Shown here: positions 44,493 to 53,490 of the stretch, in pieces | How the letters are laid out: each line of letters starts with the position of its first letter | Position numbering within the stretch: the first letter of the stretch is position 1 | Source of the DNA: Gammaproteobacteria bacterium | Lineage (GTDB): Bacteria > Pseudomonadota > Gammaproteobacteria > Xanthomonadales > Wenzhouxiangellaceae | Direction: 5' to 3' | Length of the DNA stretch: 64,000 nt | Assembly: GCA_021772985.1 (NCBI GenBank) | Contig: JAJFKX010000008.1 | Coordinates: 186,001-250,000 of the forward strand | Made by a program: the position numbers and the translations under genes | Notes under the pieces: generated by a model | Told to the model about the DNA's origin: nothing | Seen by the model: only the letters and a program-made list of their open reading frames with translations | Databases searched by the model: none

Positions 44493-44831
44493 AACCGTGC
44501 ATTCCTTTGGCAGGCAATTTTAGGCGTCGAAGTTATGCTGGTAAGTTGTGTTTACAGGCACAATAATTGGGTCACTGTTTGTTGACAGGCATTTGACACA
44601 ATTTGTATCAATTTAGGCTATTGCTTTTTTACAGGTATAAGCCTATCGCCGTAACTGCGCATCCCGAAGGAATGCGCTAGGCGCTGGTGTTGATCTGGGA
44701 GATGCCGGTAGAGACAACCGGTATGGGCGAACAACTCCAGTTGCTCTGCTGATAAAGGATTATCTGGCAGGTTAACGCCATGTCACATGTGACAATCAAG
44801 TCACCTGGCTCTAGATGTAAAGGAGTACATT
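44493..44831. other. Intergenic leader with several hairpins
   Basis: No gene. The 5' side of the next plus-strand gene has a run of potential hairpins: GCGCAT/ATGCGC (44657-44677), CCGGT/ACCGG (44705-44721), CAACT/AGTTG (44732-44743) and GATAA/TTATC (44751-44764). The spacing suggests a structured 5' leader, but I could not match it to a known riboswitch class. Confidence 0.35.
44781..44794. promoter_or_regulatory. Perfect 14-bp palindrome TGTCACATGTGACA
   Basis: A perfect palindrome 37 bases before the ATG at 44832. It resembles a regulator operator (a CRP/FNR-like half-site TGTCA...TGACA). The cognate regulator is unknown. Confidence 0.45.
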
Positions 44832-45571
44832 ATGAGAGCATTTAAATACTCAAAAGTTGTAATTTCTTGTTGTGCCAAGCGTTTATCACGGCACAGTATT
44901 TTCTATTCAGTCTTGACTGCTTTGTATTGCTGTTCAGCGACTCTGCACATGGGTTGTCAGAGGATGCTGAGCATCGGCACTTCACCCCAACTCCATCGAT
45001 TTCCGTGCGAGGTGATTCCAGTTTCGGGCCATTTGCAAACAACGCCAATGGTGTTGGTTTGAATTTATCCGGGACGGTCAAAGTTGAATCTGGAATATTG
45101 AGCAGTATGGCAAATTTTGATCAGCCAACATTTACGGTAACAGGCGTTGGTGAAGCCGAAAATACCTATTTACAGCTAGTGCTTTTCGATAGCCCGGGAG
45201 CTGGCACGTTCACTCAGGCTGACTGGGTAGCCTCTGAATCGGTTAACTGTGGTGCTTTGGAAGTTAACGCTGTCACCACCATTATCAATGGTGAAGTAAT
45301 CATTGATAATAATATTATCGTGCTGCCACAAAACCCTTTACCCAATACCATTATTGACCTCGCACCTATGGGTTGGCCGGGGACTGTTATTATTCTTAAT
45401 GAGCAAATCATTACCGGTGATTATCAGAGCAAGTTGAATGTGCTCACCAATGCGATGCATGTGGTGTTTGATATATTCGATTTTAATGTCGAGTTGACTG
45501 GAGGGGTTATTTTTGGCAGAAGCCAGGCTGCAATTACTGGTTGCAGGAACCCGGTCAGCGAAAATTTATAG
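44832..45571 (+). pseudogene. Secreted-protein gene, probably frameshifted after the signal peptide
   Basis: The ATG at 44832 has AAAGGAG at the right distance and encodes a signal-peptide-like start (HSIFYSVLTALYCCSA), but that frame then becomes Cys/Pro-rich nonsense and stops at 45062. A different frame carries a plausible mature protein from about 44940 to 45571 (GLSEDAEHRHFTPTPSISVR, then LNLSGTVKVESGIL, ENTYLQLVLFDSPGAG, GGVIFGRSQAAITGCRNP), ending with a Cys residue. A single base lost near 44930-44950 would join the two. Either it is a real frameshift mutation or a sequence error. No family recognised. Confidence 0.55.
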
Positions 45572-45665
45572 CTAAACCAAAGTGTAACAACTACCCAGGT
45601 TAGGCCTGGGAACCGCTAGTTTACACTTTCGAGGTGAACAAGAATGATCCTGAAAGCGTACTCTG

Positions 45666-45818
45666 GTGATTACCGGCGCAATACCTGCAATGTTGGACAT
45701 CAGTGCGGTCGCAGATCAGCATTACTCAGATTTTGCAGCAAATCTTGGTATTGTTGAGTTGCTGGTCATCAATCTGGATGGTCGTGAGCGTGCTCCACAG
45801 TTGATCTTCAGCAGTTAA
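45666..45818 (+). pseudogene. C-terminal coding remnant, unknown family
   Basis: From GTG at 45666 the frame reads VITGAIPAMLDISAVADQHY, SDFAANLGIVELLVINLDGR, ERAPQLIFSS and a stop. The composition is protein-like (VELLVINLDGRERAPQL), but there is no start signal and a stop lies just upstream at 45651. It may be the broken end of the preceding secreted-protein gene or of a lost gene. Confidence 0.4.
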
Positions 45819-45825
45819 AGAGGAA

Positions 45826-45850
45826 GATGCCCGGATTCTAGCCGGGCATC
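45826..45850. terminator. Strong hairpin, probable terminator
   Basis: GATGCCCGG (45826-45834) pairs perfectly with CCGGGCATC (45842-45850) around a seven-base loop, eight bases after the remnant's stop. No run of T follows on the plus strand. It may end transcripts from either side. Confidence 0.55.
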
Positions 45851-45973
45851 TAATAACGACATGCTGTCCATCACTGTTGATACTAGTAATAACAGCGCCC
45901 TGAAAAGCGATAGTTCAGCGAGCCGTCGCTACCTGAATTCGATCGATTCAATTAGCGCGAGATAAACCCCGGT

Positions 45974-47311
45974 TTATAGAATATACCGGCTTAAATCCTG
46001 ATCCTCAGCAACATCACTCAAACGTTGATTGACGTACTCGGCATCCACATTAATAACGTCATCTTGTTGATCCGGCGCAGAATAGGATAATTCATCCAGT
46101 AACCGCTCCATCACCGTATGCAGGCGTCGTGCACCAATATTCTCGGTGTTTTCATTAACCTGTGCGGCAATTTCCGCCAGCCGGGTTACTGCATCATCTG
46201 TGAAGCTCAAGGTAACGCCTTCAGTAGCCATCAAGGCAGTGTACTGACGGGTCAGTGATGCTTCCGGCTCGGTCAGGATACGGGCAAACTCATGTGCACC
46301 CAGCGCGGATAATTCCACCCGGATGGGTAATCGGCCCTGCAGTTCCGGAATCAGGTCGGATGGTCTGGACATGTGAAATGCACCGGACGCGATAAACAAT
46401 ATGTGGTCGGTGCGAATCATGCCGTGCCGAGTGGAAACAGTGCTGCCTTCAACCAATGGCAGCAGATCACGTTGTACGCCTTCGCGGGAGACATCCGAAC
46501 CACTGTATTCGGTGCGGCGCACCACTTTATCCATCTCATCGATAAACACAATGCCATTTTGCTCGGCATTGTTCATCGCCTGCTGTTTTACTTCCTCCTC
46601 GTTAATCATTTCACCGGCGGCTTCTTCTGTAAGTACCGGAATAGCGTCCTTGATCCGCATGCGTCGTTTGTGTTTGCGGTCACCGCTAAACTGTTTGAAC
46701 ATGCTTTGTAATTGCCCAGCCATTTCTTCCATGCCGGGCGGAGTCATGATTTCCACGCCGATGTTGCTTGAAACCTCCAGTTCAATCTCACGGTCATCCA
46801 ATTCGCCATCCAGCAGTTTACGGCGCATTTTTTGCCGGGTGCTTTGTTCAGATGGCGCTGGTTCCTGCGGTTCATTTTCGAATGCAGGCGTTTGCCGCTG
46901 AGGCAACAGAATATCCAGAACCCGATCCAGTGCTGCATCATGGGCACGTGGTTCTACCTTGGTAATCGCCTGTTCACGGGTCATTTTCAAGGATACATCA
47001 GCCAAATCACGGACAATGGATTCGACATCTTTGCCCACATAACCCACTTCAGTGAATTTGGTGGCCTCAATTTTAATAAACGGGGCATTGGCCAGTTGTG
47101 CCAGGCGACGTGCAATTTCCGTTTTACCTACACCGGTTGGGCCAATCATCAAAATATTTTTAGGTGTGATTTCATTGCGCAGAGGTTCAGCTGTCTGCAT
47201 CCTTCGCCAGCGATTTCGCAGCGCAATGGCCACGGCTCTTTTCGCGTCTTTCTGTCCGATGATGTATTTATCCAGTTCCTGAACTATTTCGCGGGGTGTC
47301 ATGTTTGACAT
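45974..47311 (-). CDS. hslU: HslU, ATPase subunit of the HslUV protease
   Basis: 445 residues from ATG at 47311 ([20 protein letters not shown]), matching the usual MSEMTPREIV start; upstream ATGs exist. Walker A is [14 protein letters not shown], Walker [13 protein letters not shown], and the inserted I-domain and sensor region ([13 protein letters not shown]) are present. The C-terminus SRYIL is the conserved tail that inserts into HslV. HslU unfolds substrates for HslV. In many bacteria hslV lies immediately upstream; here the next gene upstream is the divergent bufferin operon. Confidence 0.97.
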   Translation of the reverse strand: MSNMTPREIVQELDKYIIGQKDAKRAVAIALRNRWRRMQTAEPLRNEITPKNILMIGPTGVGKTEIARRLAQLANAPFIKIEATKFTEVGYVGKDVESIVRDLADVSLKMTREQAITKVEPRAHDAALDRVLDILLPQRQTPAFENEPQEPAPSEQSTRQKMRRKLLDGELDDREIELEVSSNIGVEIMTPPGMEEMAGQLQSMFKQFSGDRKHKRRMRIKDAIPVLTEEAAGEMINEEEVKQQAMNNAEQNGIVFIDEMDKVVRRTEYSGSDVSREGVQRDLLPLVEGSTVSTRHGMIRTDHILFIASGAFHMSRPSDLIPELQGRLPIRVELSALGAHEFARILTEPEASLTRQYTALMATEGVTLSFTDDAVTRLAEIAAQVNENTENIGARRLHTVMERLLDELSYSAPDQQDDVINVDAEYVNQRLSDVAEDQDLSRYIL

Positions 47312-47586
47312 GGGCATTAAGCTATAACCATTGAAGTTCCTGTTATGGTGCTTGTAATTGACCGATGCAAGGCCGTATAAGCTATACAAAGCGTATTATC
47401 TTGCTTGCTATATAATGTGTCATGTTTTCATGGGAGGCTGACCTTGGATGCATTATCTGCATATTTGTGGGCAGCAATTTGAAAGCAAAATTTGATAATG
47501 CCGGTTGTATGCATGAGATCAAATTTGATCAATCCAGATTGATGCGTTATCAATCTATAAGCTGAAACATCTAGGAGATATGTGTT

Positions 47587-48045
47587 ATGAAACAAGCCAT
47601 CGTACCTGTACTATCAGGCGTTGCTCTGGCAATGGCTGCAGCTGGCTGTGCCAGTAATGGTGCCGATGCTGTCGGTTCGACTGCGAGTAACGTTGACAGC
47701 ACCGACTTAGTCCATTGTTATGGCGTCAATGTTTGTGGTGGTCACAACGATTGTGCAACTGCCGACCATGCATGCGCTGGCCAGGGTTCCTGCAAAGCTA
47801 CCGGTTTTGTTGGGATGCCATCTAAAGCTTGCGCGGATGTTGGTGGAGAAATCAGTGATGAATGGCGCGGTACTATCGCCAAGGCTGATCTGGTTCACTG
47901 TTATGGCGTCAATGTTTGTGGTGGTCATAACGATTGCAGCACAGCTGAACACGCTTGCGCCGGTCAAGGTTCATGTAAAGGTACCGGTTTTGTCGGCATG
48001 CCTGAGAAAGCCTGCGGTGATATCGGCGGTAAAGTCGGCCCATAA
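47587..48045 (+). CDS. bufA: Bufferin precursor with two tandem six-Cys modules (BufA2/DUF2282 type)
   Basis: A 152-residue protein preceded by TAGGAGA. The N-terminus ([20 protein letters not shown]) is a signal, possibly a lipobox ending at Cys21. Two modules, residues 40-86 and 101-147, have Cys at 44, 50, 56, 63, 69, 82 and again at 105, 111, 117, 124, 130, 143, each shifted by exactly 61 residues. The module [17 protein letters not shown] is identical in both. Bufferins are copper-binding, ribosomally made peptides whose Cys are converted to thiooxazoles by an MNIO enzyme. The duplication is recent, since the DNA of the core is nearly identical. bufB and bufC follow. Confidence 0.9.
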   Translation: MKQAIVPVLSGVALAMAAAGCASNGADAVGSTASNVDSTDLVHCYGVNVCGGHNDCATADHACAGQGSCKATGFVGMPSKACADVGGEISDEWRGTIAKADLVHCYGVNVCGGHNDCSTAEHACAGQGSCKGTGFVGMPEKACGDIGGKVGP

Positions 48046-48070
48046 TAATACTGGTTGATAGCGGACGCTT

Positions 48071-48952
48071 GTGGCTGCAACAGCAGGTTCTTCAATTAAG
48101 CGCCCGTGTCTCGGTTTTGGATTGGGATTGCGGACGGTACATTTCCAGCACGTACTGGAACACCACCCGAAAGTTGACTGGTTTGAAGTAATTTCCGAGA
48201 ACTTTATGGTGGCGGGCGGCAAGCCTCGCCACTATCTCAGTGCAATACGCGAACATTACCCAATGGTGATGCATGGCGTTTCCTTATCCGTAGGTAGTAC
48301 CGATCCACTGGATTGGGATTATCTGAAACAACTTAAAACCCTGGCCAACGAAGTCCAGCCCGAATGGATTTCCGATCACCTGTGCTTCACCATGGCAGGT
48401 GGTGTAAACAGTCATGATCTGCTGCCGTTGCCATATGACGAGCAAACCATTCGGCATGTGGTGGATCGGGTGAATCAGGTACAGGACTTCCTGGGCCGCC
48501 GGCTGCTGCTGGAGAATGTCTCCAGTTATTTGACCTACCAGCAATCGGTATTAAGCGAATGGGCGTTTTACCGTGAAGTAGTCGAGCGTGCTGATGCATT
48601 GATGCTATTTGACATTAATAACGTTTATGTCAGTGCCCGCAATCATGATTTTGAGCCGCTTGAATACCTGGATGGTATCGATCCCGGTCGGGTTCAACAG
48701 TTTCATCTGGCCGGGCATACCGATCATGGCGACTATGTGGTGGATACCCATGACCATGATGTGCCTGATCCGGTCTGGGATTTGTATGTGCAGGCGCTGC
48801 GCCGATTCGGTCCTGTCAGCACCATGATTGAGCGCGATGATGACATTCCCGAATTTGATGATCTATACGCTGAACTGCAGCATGCCAAGCAACTGGCGGT
48901 AGCGGTTTTTCCAGATATGAATGATCGCTCAACTGCTACGCGGGCAGCATGA
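48071..48952 (+). CDS. bufB: BufB, MNIO-family (DUF692) bufferin-modifying oxidase
   Basis: 293 residues from GTG at 48071. The MNIO/DUF692 TIM-barrel motifs are visible: HYPMVMHGVSLSVGS, WISDHLCF, LLENVSSYL, FDINNVYVSARNH, FHLAGHTDHGDYVVDTHDHD and IERDDDIPEFDDL. These carry the multinuclear iron ligands. The enzyme oxidises bufferin Cys residues to 5-thiooxazoles. It is 25 bases after bufA and its product acts with the BufC partner. The direct link to a duplicated substrate suggests one enzyme modifies both modules. Confidence 0.93.
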   Translation: MAATAGSSIKRPCLGFGLGLRTVHFQHVLEHHPKVDWFEVISENFMVAGGKPRHYLSAIREHYPMVMHGVSLSVGSTDPLDWDYLKQLKTLANEVQPEWISDHLCFTMAGGVNSHDLLPLPYDEQTIRHVVDRVNQVQDFLGRRLLLENVSSYLTYQQSVLSEWAFYREVVERADALMLFDINNVYVSARNHDFEPLEYLDGIDPGRVQQFHLAGHTDHGDYVVDTHDHDVPDPVWDLYVQALRRFGPVSTMIERDDDIPEFDDLYAELQHAKQLAVAVFPDMNDRSTATRAA

Positions 48953-48968
48953 CCGGCGTGAATTAGCC

Positions 48969-49787
48969 ATGGCAGAACCTTTGCCCTTAAAGGAATTGCA
49001 GCACCGGTTCCTGGATTATTTGCAACAACAGCAATTGGACCAGCCGCATTCGTTGGCTCAGCAGGTTGTTGAGCAGGGCAAAATCAATGCCGCACAAAGG
49101 CTGGGAATTTACGGCAATGCTTATCGTGTCAGGCTGCAAAAAGTTATCGAAACCGATCATCCCGTTTTGTGTGCTTATCTGGGGGATGATTTATTTGCTG
49201 AATTATTAACAGGCTATCTGCAGGCACATCCGTCACAGGTTAGATCTCTGCGTTATTTTTGCCAGCGTTTACCGGAATATCTGCAAGTCACAAAACCGTT
49301 TTCACAACATCCGGTATTAGCCGAGATTGCGATGTTTGAAAATTTGCTGCTGGATAGTTTTGATGCGCCTGACCGGCAACGCAAAGATTTCGCAGAAGTT
49401 CAGGCATTACCTCCGGAACAATGGCCTGCTATGCATTTGCGCTTGCATCCCAGTGTGCAGTTTTTTATTGCCCGCTGGAATAGTGTAGAAAGCTGGCAGG
49501 CGATTAAGGCGGAAAATAAGCCACCTGTCGCTGAAAAAATACCCTCAGATTCAAATCACCAGGCGATGTTGCCATGGTTGGTATGGCGAAACGAACAGCA
49601 ATTGACACAATTCCGTTCGCTTGACGGTGCAGAATATGAATTGCTGACCGAAATAGTCAAAGGTCAGGGTTTTGCCAGTTTATGTGAATTGTTGATAGCC
49701 TGGTATTCAGAGGAAGAAATTGGACAGCGGGTGGTGAGCTATATGCAACGATGGTTTACCGACGCGATTATCGTTGGGATACATTGA
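48969..49787 (+). CDS. bufC: BufC, DUF2063 partner of the bufferin MNIO
   Basis: 272 residues from ATG at 48969; an ATG at 48921 would overlap bufB. The DUF2063 signature is present: RFLDYLQQQQ, AAQRLGIYGNAYRVRLQKVI, DHPVLCAYLGDDLF, YLQAHPSQVRSLRYFCQRLP and ELAxxExx-like IAMFENLLLDSFDA. BufC-type proteins bind the precursor and present it to BufB. Its stop abuts the stop of the convergent C13 peptidase gene with no space. Confidence 0.9.
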   Translation: MAEPLPLKELQHRFLDYLQQQQLDQPHSLAQQVVEQGKINAAQRLGIYGNAYRVRLQKVIETDHPVLCAYLGDDLFAELLTGYLQAHPSQVRSLRYFCQRLPEYLQVTKPFSQHPVLAEIAMFENLLLDSFDAPDRQRKDFAEVQALPPEQWPAMHLRLHPSVQFFIARWNSVESWQAIKAENKPPVAEKIPSDSNHQAMLPWLVWRNEQQLTQFRSLDGAEYELLTEIVKGQGFASLCELLIAWYSEEEIGQRVVSYMQRWFTDAIIVGIH

Positions 49788-51149
49788 TTACAAGCTGCTT
49801 AATTCTGAAGCCCATTTTACTAACTTATTTAATAATTCCGGCGCATTGCTGATTTGTGGCTCGGAGGCGGGATAACCCTGTTCGTTTTCCCATTCACTGA
49901 GATGCTGTTTGGCGATTTCAAACGCATCGGTAAAAGACTTTGTTTCAGCTAAGCCAATTTGAAAAAAAGCCCGGCCAAAATAGGTCATGTCGGTATCATC
50001 ACTGCAACCGAAAGAGTGCCGGTCATCCCGTGCAGCAGTGATAATCAGGCTGTTATTGTCCTGCAAAGGTTCTATAAAACCACCGGAAAAGCACGCCGAG
50101 ACCACCACTACTTTTGAGCGTATGCCAGATTCCTTAATCAAAGTAGCCAGGTAATCTGCTGATAAATTATTTAGCGGCAGGTTATAAAGTGAGAACGATA
50201 GCCAATGGTTTTTCGAACCATGACTGGTAATGAACAAAAATAAAATATCCTCTTCCAAGTCCATCACACCAGCCAAGCCGTTCAGTGCAGTTTTGAGATT
50301 GCTGACGGTGGCCAACGGATGGCTGTCGATAACTTCCGGGTTATTGATTAATGTGATTTGTCTGCCCTCGGCAGCGAAAGTGTCAGCAAACAACTGTTCG
50401 GTGAAAAGCGCTTCTTTCATGAACACATCCTGTTCGCCGTAGCCGGCGACGTGAACCGTATACATATCGGTAACTTCAGGACGTTGCGGTGATAATCCAG
50501 CGATTATGTTGTCCAGCATAGCCGCCTGCCGGAACAAAACTCTTTCGGTATTGAAGTTGGGCGTTGATTCAGCAGTTTCAGCATTTTTGTAATATTCTGA
50601 ATAGTCGGTTTGCCAGAAATCCGCCAACAGCAGCTGGCTGGCCAGCAGGTAAACGATGATCGGGTGACTGATGGCGGGTAATATCTGTCGGCGCCGGTAT
50701 TGCCATGGCTGCAAGCTGCGCAAGGCTGTAATGACCGGGATCGCGAGCCAGATGATGGAACCATACCAAAGCCATTGATACACCTGCCAGGGTGTTTCAG
50801 GGGCGTGGATCAGCCAGTTATATACCGGTAGCAGCAGCAGGTTGCGGACAATGTCTGCACTCAGCAGCAATACCGGCAGTTGCCATATTAATGATGGTTG
50901 TCTGCACCAACGGGCGGCCAGCATGCCGATCGACAGCAATACCAGCAAAAATACCGCCCAGGTTTGCAAGGCATTAAGATCAAACAAACGTGGTGGTAAC
51001 ACTGCAGCGAAATCAAAAGCTAATTCGGTCAGCAGGCTGAGCATGGCCAGCGCCCAAAACCAGCCGGCAGTCAACTGCAATCTGTTAACTTTGGGATGCC
51101 AGCCAAGCAACAATTGACAGCCGGCCAGTAATAGTTTGATCAAATGCAT
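49788..51149 (-). CDS. Membrane-bound C13 (legumain/caspase-like) peptidase
   Basis: About 453 residues from ATG at 51149; the frame begins earlier with a non-ATG codon. Five or so membrane helices occupy the N-terminal ~180 residues. The soluble C-terminal half is a C13-type domain with catalytic His310 in LFITSHGSKNHW and Cys353 in VVVSACFSGGF, the clan CD dyad. Bacterial C13 proteins with membrane anchors are known but little studied. It is convergent with bufC at zero distance, so a regulatory link is possible but not shown. Confidence 0.85.
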   Translation of the reverse strand: MHLIKLLLAGCQLLLGWHPKVNRLQLTAGWFWALAMLSLLTELAFDFAAVLPPRLFDLNALQTWAVFLLVLLSIGMLAARWCRQPSLIWQLPVLLLSADIVRNLLLLPVYNWLIHAPETPWQVYQWLWYGSIIWLAIPVITALRSLQPWQYRRRQILPAISHPIIVYLLASQLLLADFWQTDYSEYYKNAETAESTPNFNTERVLFRQAAMLDNIIAGLSPQRPEVTDMYTVHVAGYGEQDVFMKEALFTEQLFADTFAAEGRQITLINNPEVIDSHPLATVSNLKTALNGLAGVMDLEEDILFLFITSHGSKNHWLSFSLYNLPLNNLSADYLATLIKESGIRSKVVVVSACFSGGFIEPLQDNNSLIITAARDDRHSFGCSDDTDMTYFGRAFFQIGLAETKSFTDAFEIAKQHLSEWENEQGYPASEPQISNAPELLNKLVKWASELSSL

Positions 51150-51458
51150 GGGGTATAAGCTGCACTGCAAGTTGGCATCATAGTAGCAGTCTGGTTATGG
51201 ATATATGCTGGATGCAGATTCGCACTCAAGCATAGGCGTCCTCAATCCAGTCCGATACATTACTGATCACGGTCACAGCTATTGACGACCAGATTACGCT
51301 CAGCGATTTCTTGCTGGGTTTGACCGTCTTTAATCACCAACGTGGCAAATACATTGTAGTGCGGCTGAGCTGTTGGCTAAGTACGCGTAATCAACTGATA
51401 TTACATTGGCTTTTTTTGACCGGTTGATCCCTGCATGATGGAGGTGTTTAATGCTGTC

Positions 51459-52745
51459 ATGGCTACACCAGAACCACTGCGCGAACTGTTTATCGATTTC
51501 GATGCCTGGTTTGCCTCGGTAGAGCAAGCCCTGGAGCCGAGCCTGAGAGGCAAACCAGTGGGGGTAGTGCCGGTGATGACCGATCGTACCTGTTGTATCG
51601 CTACCAGCTACGAAGCCAAACGCCTGGGTATTAAAACCGGCATGGCTGTTTGGGATGCTAAAAAGATATGCCCGGATGTCCGGCTGGTGTTGTCGGATAC
51701 GGCTCGTTATGTGCATTACCACCAGCAAATGGTAAAAGCCGTAGAAAGTTGTATCCCGGTAGACAAAGTGGTGTCTATTGATGAAATGGCATGCACACTG
51801 ACCGGACGCTGGCGGCAACCGGATGTTGCCGTGAAGATTGCCCGGCAAATAAAACAGGCGACCAGTGACGTATTGCCGGTTACCTGTTCAATTGGCATAG
51901 CACCCAATCGATTTTTGGCCAAAATGGCCTCCAAACTGGATAAGCCGGATGCTATCAGGGTGTTGGCGGCAACTGATTTGCCTGCAGCATTTGAGTATTT
52001 GGAATTGGAGGATTTAACTGGAATCGGGCGGGGTATGTGGCGACGATTGAAACACGCCGGGATTCACTCAATCACCCAGCTATATGCAGCCAGAAGTGAT
52101 GTTTTGCGCAGTATCTGGGGAGGTATCGAGGGCCAGCGTGTGTATGCTGAATTGCGCGGATGCTCAACCTATCGCCCACCATCAAAGCGGCGCAGTGTGG
52201 GGCATTCACATGTGTTGCCGCCGGAGATGCGCAGGCCCGATAAAGCATTGGCGATATTGCACAAAATGCTGCAGAAGGCAGCCTTCCGGATGCGGGAGAT
52301 GAACTATCATGCCAGTGGCATGAGTTTGAGCTTGTGGCTGGCGACTGACAGCCAAACCGGAAAACGTGGGAGCTGGGGAGAGTATGCTCAATTCGCGCCG
52401 CTGAACGACACCCGGGATTTAAGCTGGGTACTTAAAGAATTGTGGGAGCGTCGACCCAAAGGCAAAAAGATACAGTCGCTAGGCGTGCAGCTGTATGATT
52501 TAATTCCCGACACAGATGTCAGTGGTGAATTATTCCCGCGCCGCGATCATCACCCGGATCTGGCGGAAGGCAATTTAAGTCTGGTTGCAGATAAGATCAA
52601 CAAACGATTTGGATCCCAGATGGCGTTTTTTGGTGGTGCCAAGGAAGGTCTTGAAGGCGCGCCCATGCGGATCGCTTTTACCCAGATTCCGAACCCGGCA
52701 CTGGAAAGTGATCGACCAGAGCAAAGCAGGCGCATACATAAATGA
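51459..52745 (+). CDS. Y-family DNA polymerase (DinB/UmuC-like)
   Basis: About 428 residues from ATG at 51459 (MATPEPLRELFIDFDAWF); ATG at 51435 adds eight residues, and neither has an ideal Shine-Dalgarno distance. The catalytic carboxylates are in LFIDFDAWFASVEQ and VVSIDEMACTL. SYEAKRLGIKTGMAVWDAKK and CSIGIAPNRFLAKMASKLDK are family motifs, and LTGIGRGMWRRLKHAGI is the helix-hairpin-helix. A little-finger domain follows. It performs error-prone translesion synthesis. No LexA box was recognised upstream, and no beta-clamp motif was confirmed. Confidence 0.92.
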   Translation: MATPEPLRELFIDFDAWFASVEQALEPSLRGKPVGVVPVMTDRTCCIATSYEAKRLGIKTGMAVWDAKKICPDVRLVLSDTARYVHYHQQMVKAVESCIPVDKVVSIDEMACTLTGRWRQPDVAVKIARQIKQATSDVLPVTCSIGIAPNRFLAKMASKLDKPDAIRVLAATDLPAAFEYLELEDLTGIGRGMWRRLKHAGIHSITQLYAARSDVLRSIWGGIEGQRVYAELRGCSTYRPPSKRRSVGHSHVLPPEMRRPDKALAILHKMLQKAAFRMREMNYHASGMSLSLWLATDSQTGKRGSWGEYAQFAPLNDTRDLSWVLKELWERRPKGKKIQSLGVQLYDLIPDTDVSGELFPRRDHHPDLAEGNLSLVADKINKRFGSQMAFFGGAKEGLEGAPMRIAFTQIPNPALESDRPEQSRRIHK

Positions 52746-52746
52746 A

Positions 52747-53490
52747 TTATTTCCGAGCTATCGCAATCAATCGTTCAGCCTCAATATCATAATCCCCTGC
52801 ATCCCAATCTCCATATAACACCACTTCGGAAAAACCGGCGTCATGTAATCGATCAGCCAATTCCACCCCGGAATAAATGGCGTGGCTGAATTCTGTGCGT
52901 TTAACCTGCTCTCCGTCGATCAGTAACCATTCAATACTTACGCGTGTCATATTGTCGTTCAGTAACGGCCGCTCAATCAGGATTCTGCCGTCTGGATAGT
53001 CACGGGCATGTACAGGCTGGATGTTGCGCGCCAGGTATTCCTTGCCAACCGTATCGATCAGCAAGGTGCCGGCCTGGTTAAGATTTTTATAGCATTGTTC
53101 CAATAATGCCAGATTGTCCTGTTCATCCTCAAAATAACCAAAAGAAGTCCACATCGATGTAATCAAATCAAAATGGCCGGGTTTGGAATACTCACGCATA
53201 TCGGATTGCTGGATGTTGAGTTTAATCGAAGACCTGGCAGCCTCAGCGCGCAATTTATCCAATAAATAGCTGCTGCTGTCCAAAGCGGTAACCCGGCAAC
53301 CACGTTGTGCCAAGGGGATGGCATGCCGGCCCGGACCACAGCCCAGGTCTAATATTCTGTCTGGAATACAACCGATATAGGCAAATAAAGGATCAACTTG
53401 TTGTGCGGCACGCTGAAAGTCTTCGGCGGAGAACATACAATCATAAAAGTCCTGCCATAGTTGATCATCGAAAAACCAGTTGTCATTCAT
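52747..53490 (-). CDS. Class I SAM-dependent methyltransferase
   Basis: 247 residues from ATG at 53490 (MNDNWFFDDQLWQDFYDCMF). Motif I is RILDLGCGPGRHAIPLA, followed by VTALDSSSYLL and DLITSMWTSFGYFEDEQD. Small-molecule methyltransferases of this type have varied substrates, and none can be named. Its start codon overlaps the start of the plus-strand peptidase gene (53489-53491) by two bases, an extreme head-to-head arrangement. Confidence 0.87.
   Translation of the reverse strand: MNDNWFFDDQLWQDFYDCMFSAEDFQRAAQQVDPLFAYIGCIPDRILDLGCGPGRHAIPLAQRGCRVTALDSSSYLLDKLRAEAARSSIKLNIQQSDMREYSKPGHFDLITSMWTSFGYFEDEQDNLALLEQCYKNLNQAGTLLIDTVGKEYLARNIQPVHARDYPDGRILIERPLLNDNMTRVSIEWLLIDGEQVKRTEFSHAIYSGVELADRLHDAGFSEVVLYGDWDAGDYDIEAERLIAIARK

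Larger units (their letters stand above)
45572..45973. other. Intergenic region with a short coding remnant and hairpin
   Basis: About 400 bases between the frameshifted gene and hslU. It contains a ~50-codon coding-like fragment (45666-45818) and a strong hairpin (45826-45850), listed separately. Confidence 0.4.

Noticed and set aside
44640-44831. Known riboswitch (cyclic-di-GMP type) in the leader
   Set aside because: The conserved core sequences of that class are absent; only generic hairpins are visible.
47587-48045. Assigning the bufferin precursor firmly as a lipoprotein
   Set aside because: The sequence around Cys21 (AAAGC) is a weak lipobox; an ordinary signal peptide remains possible.
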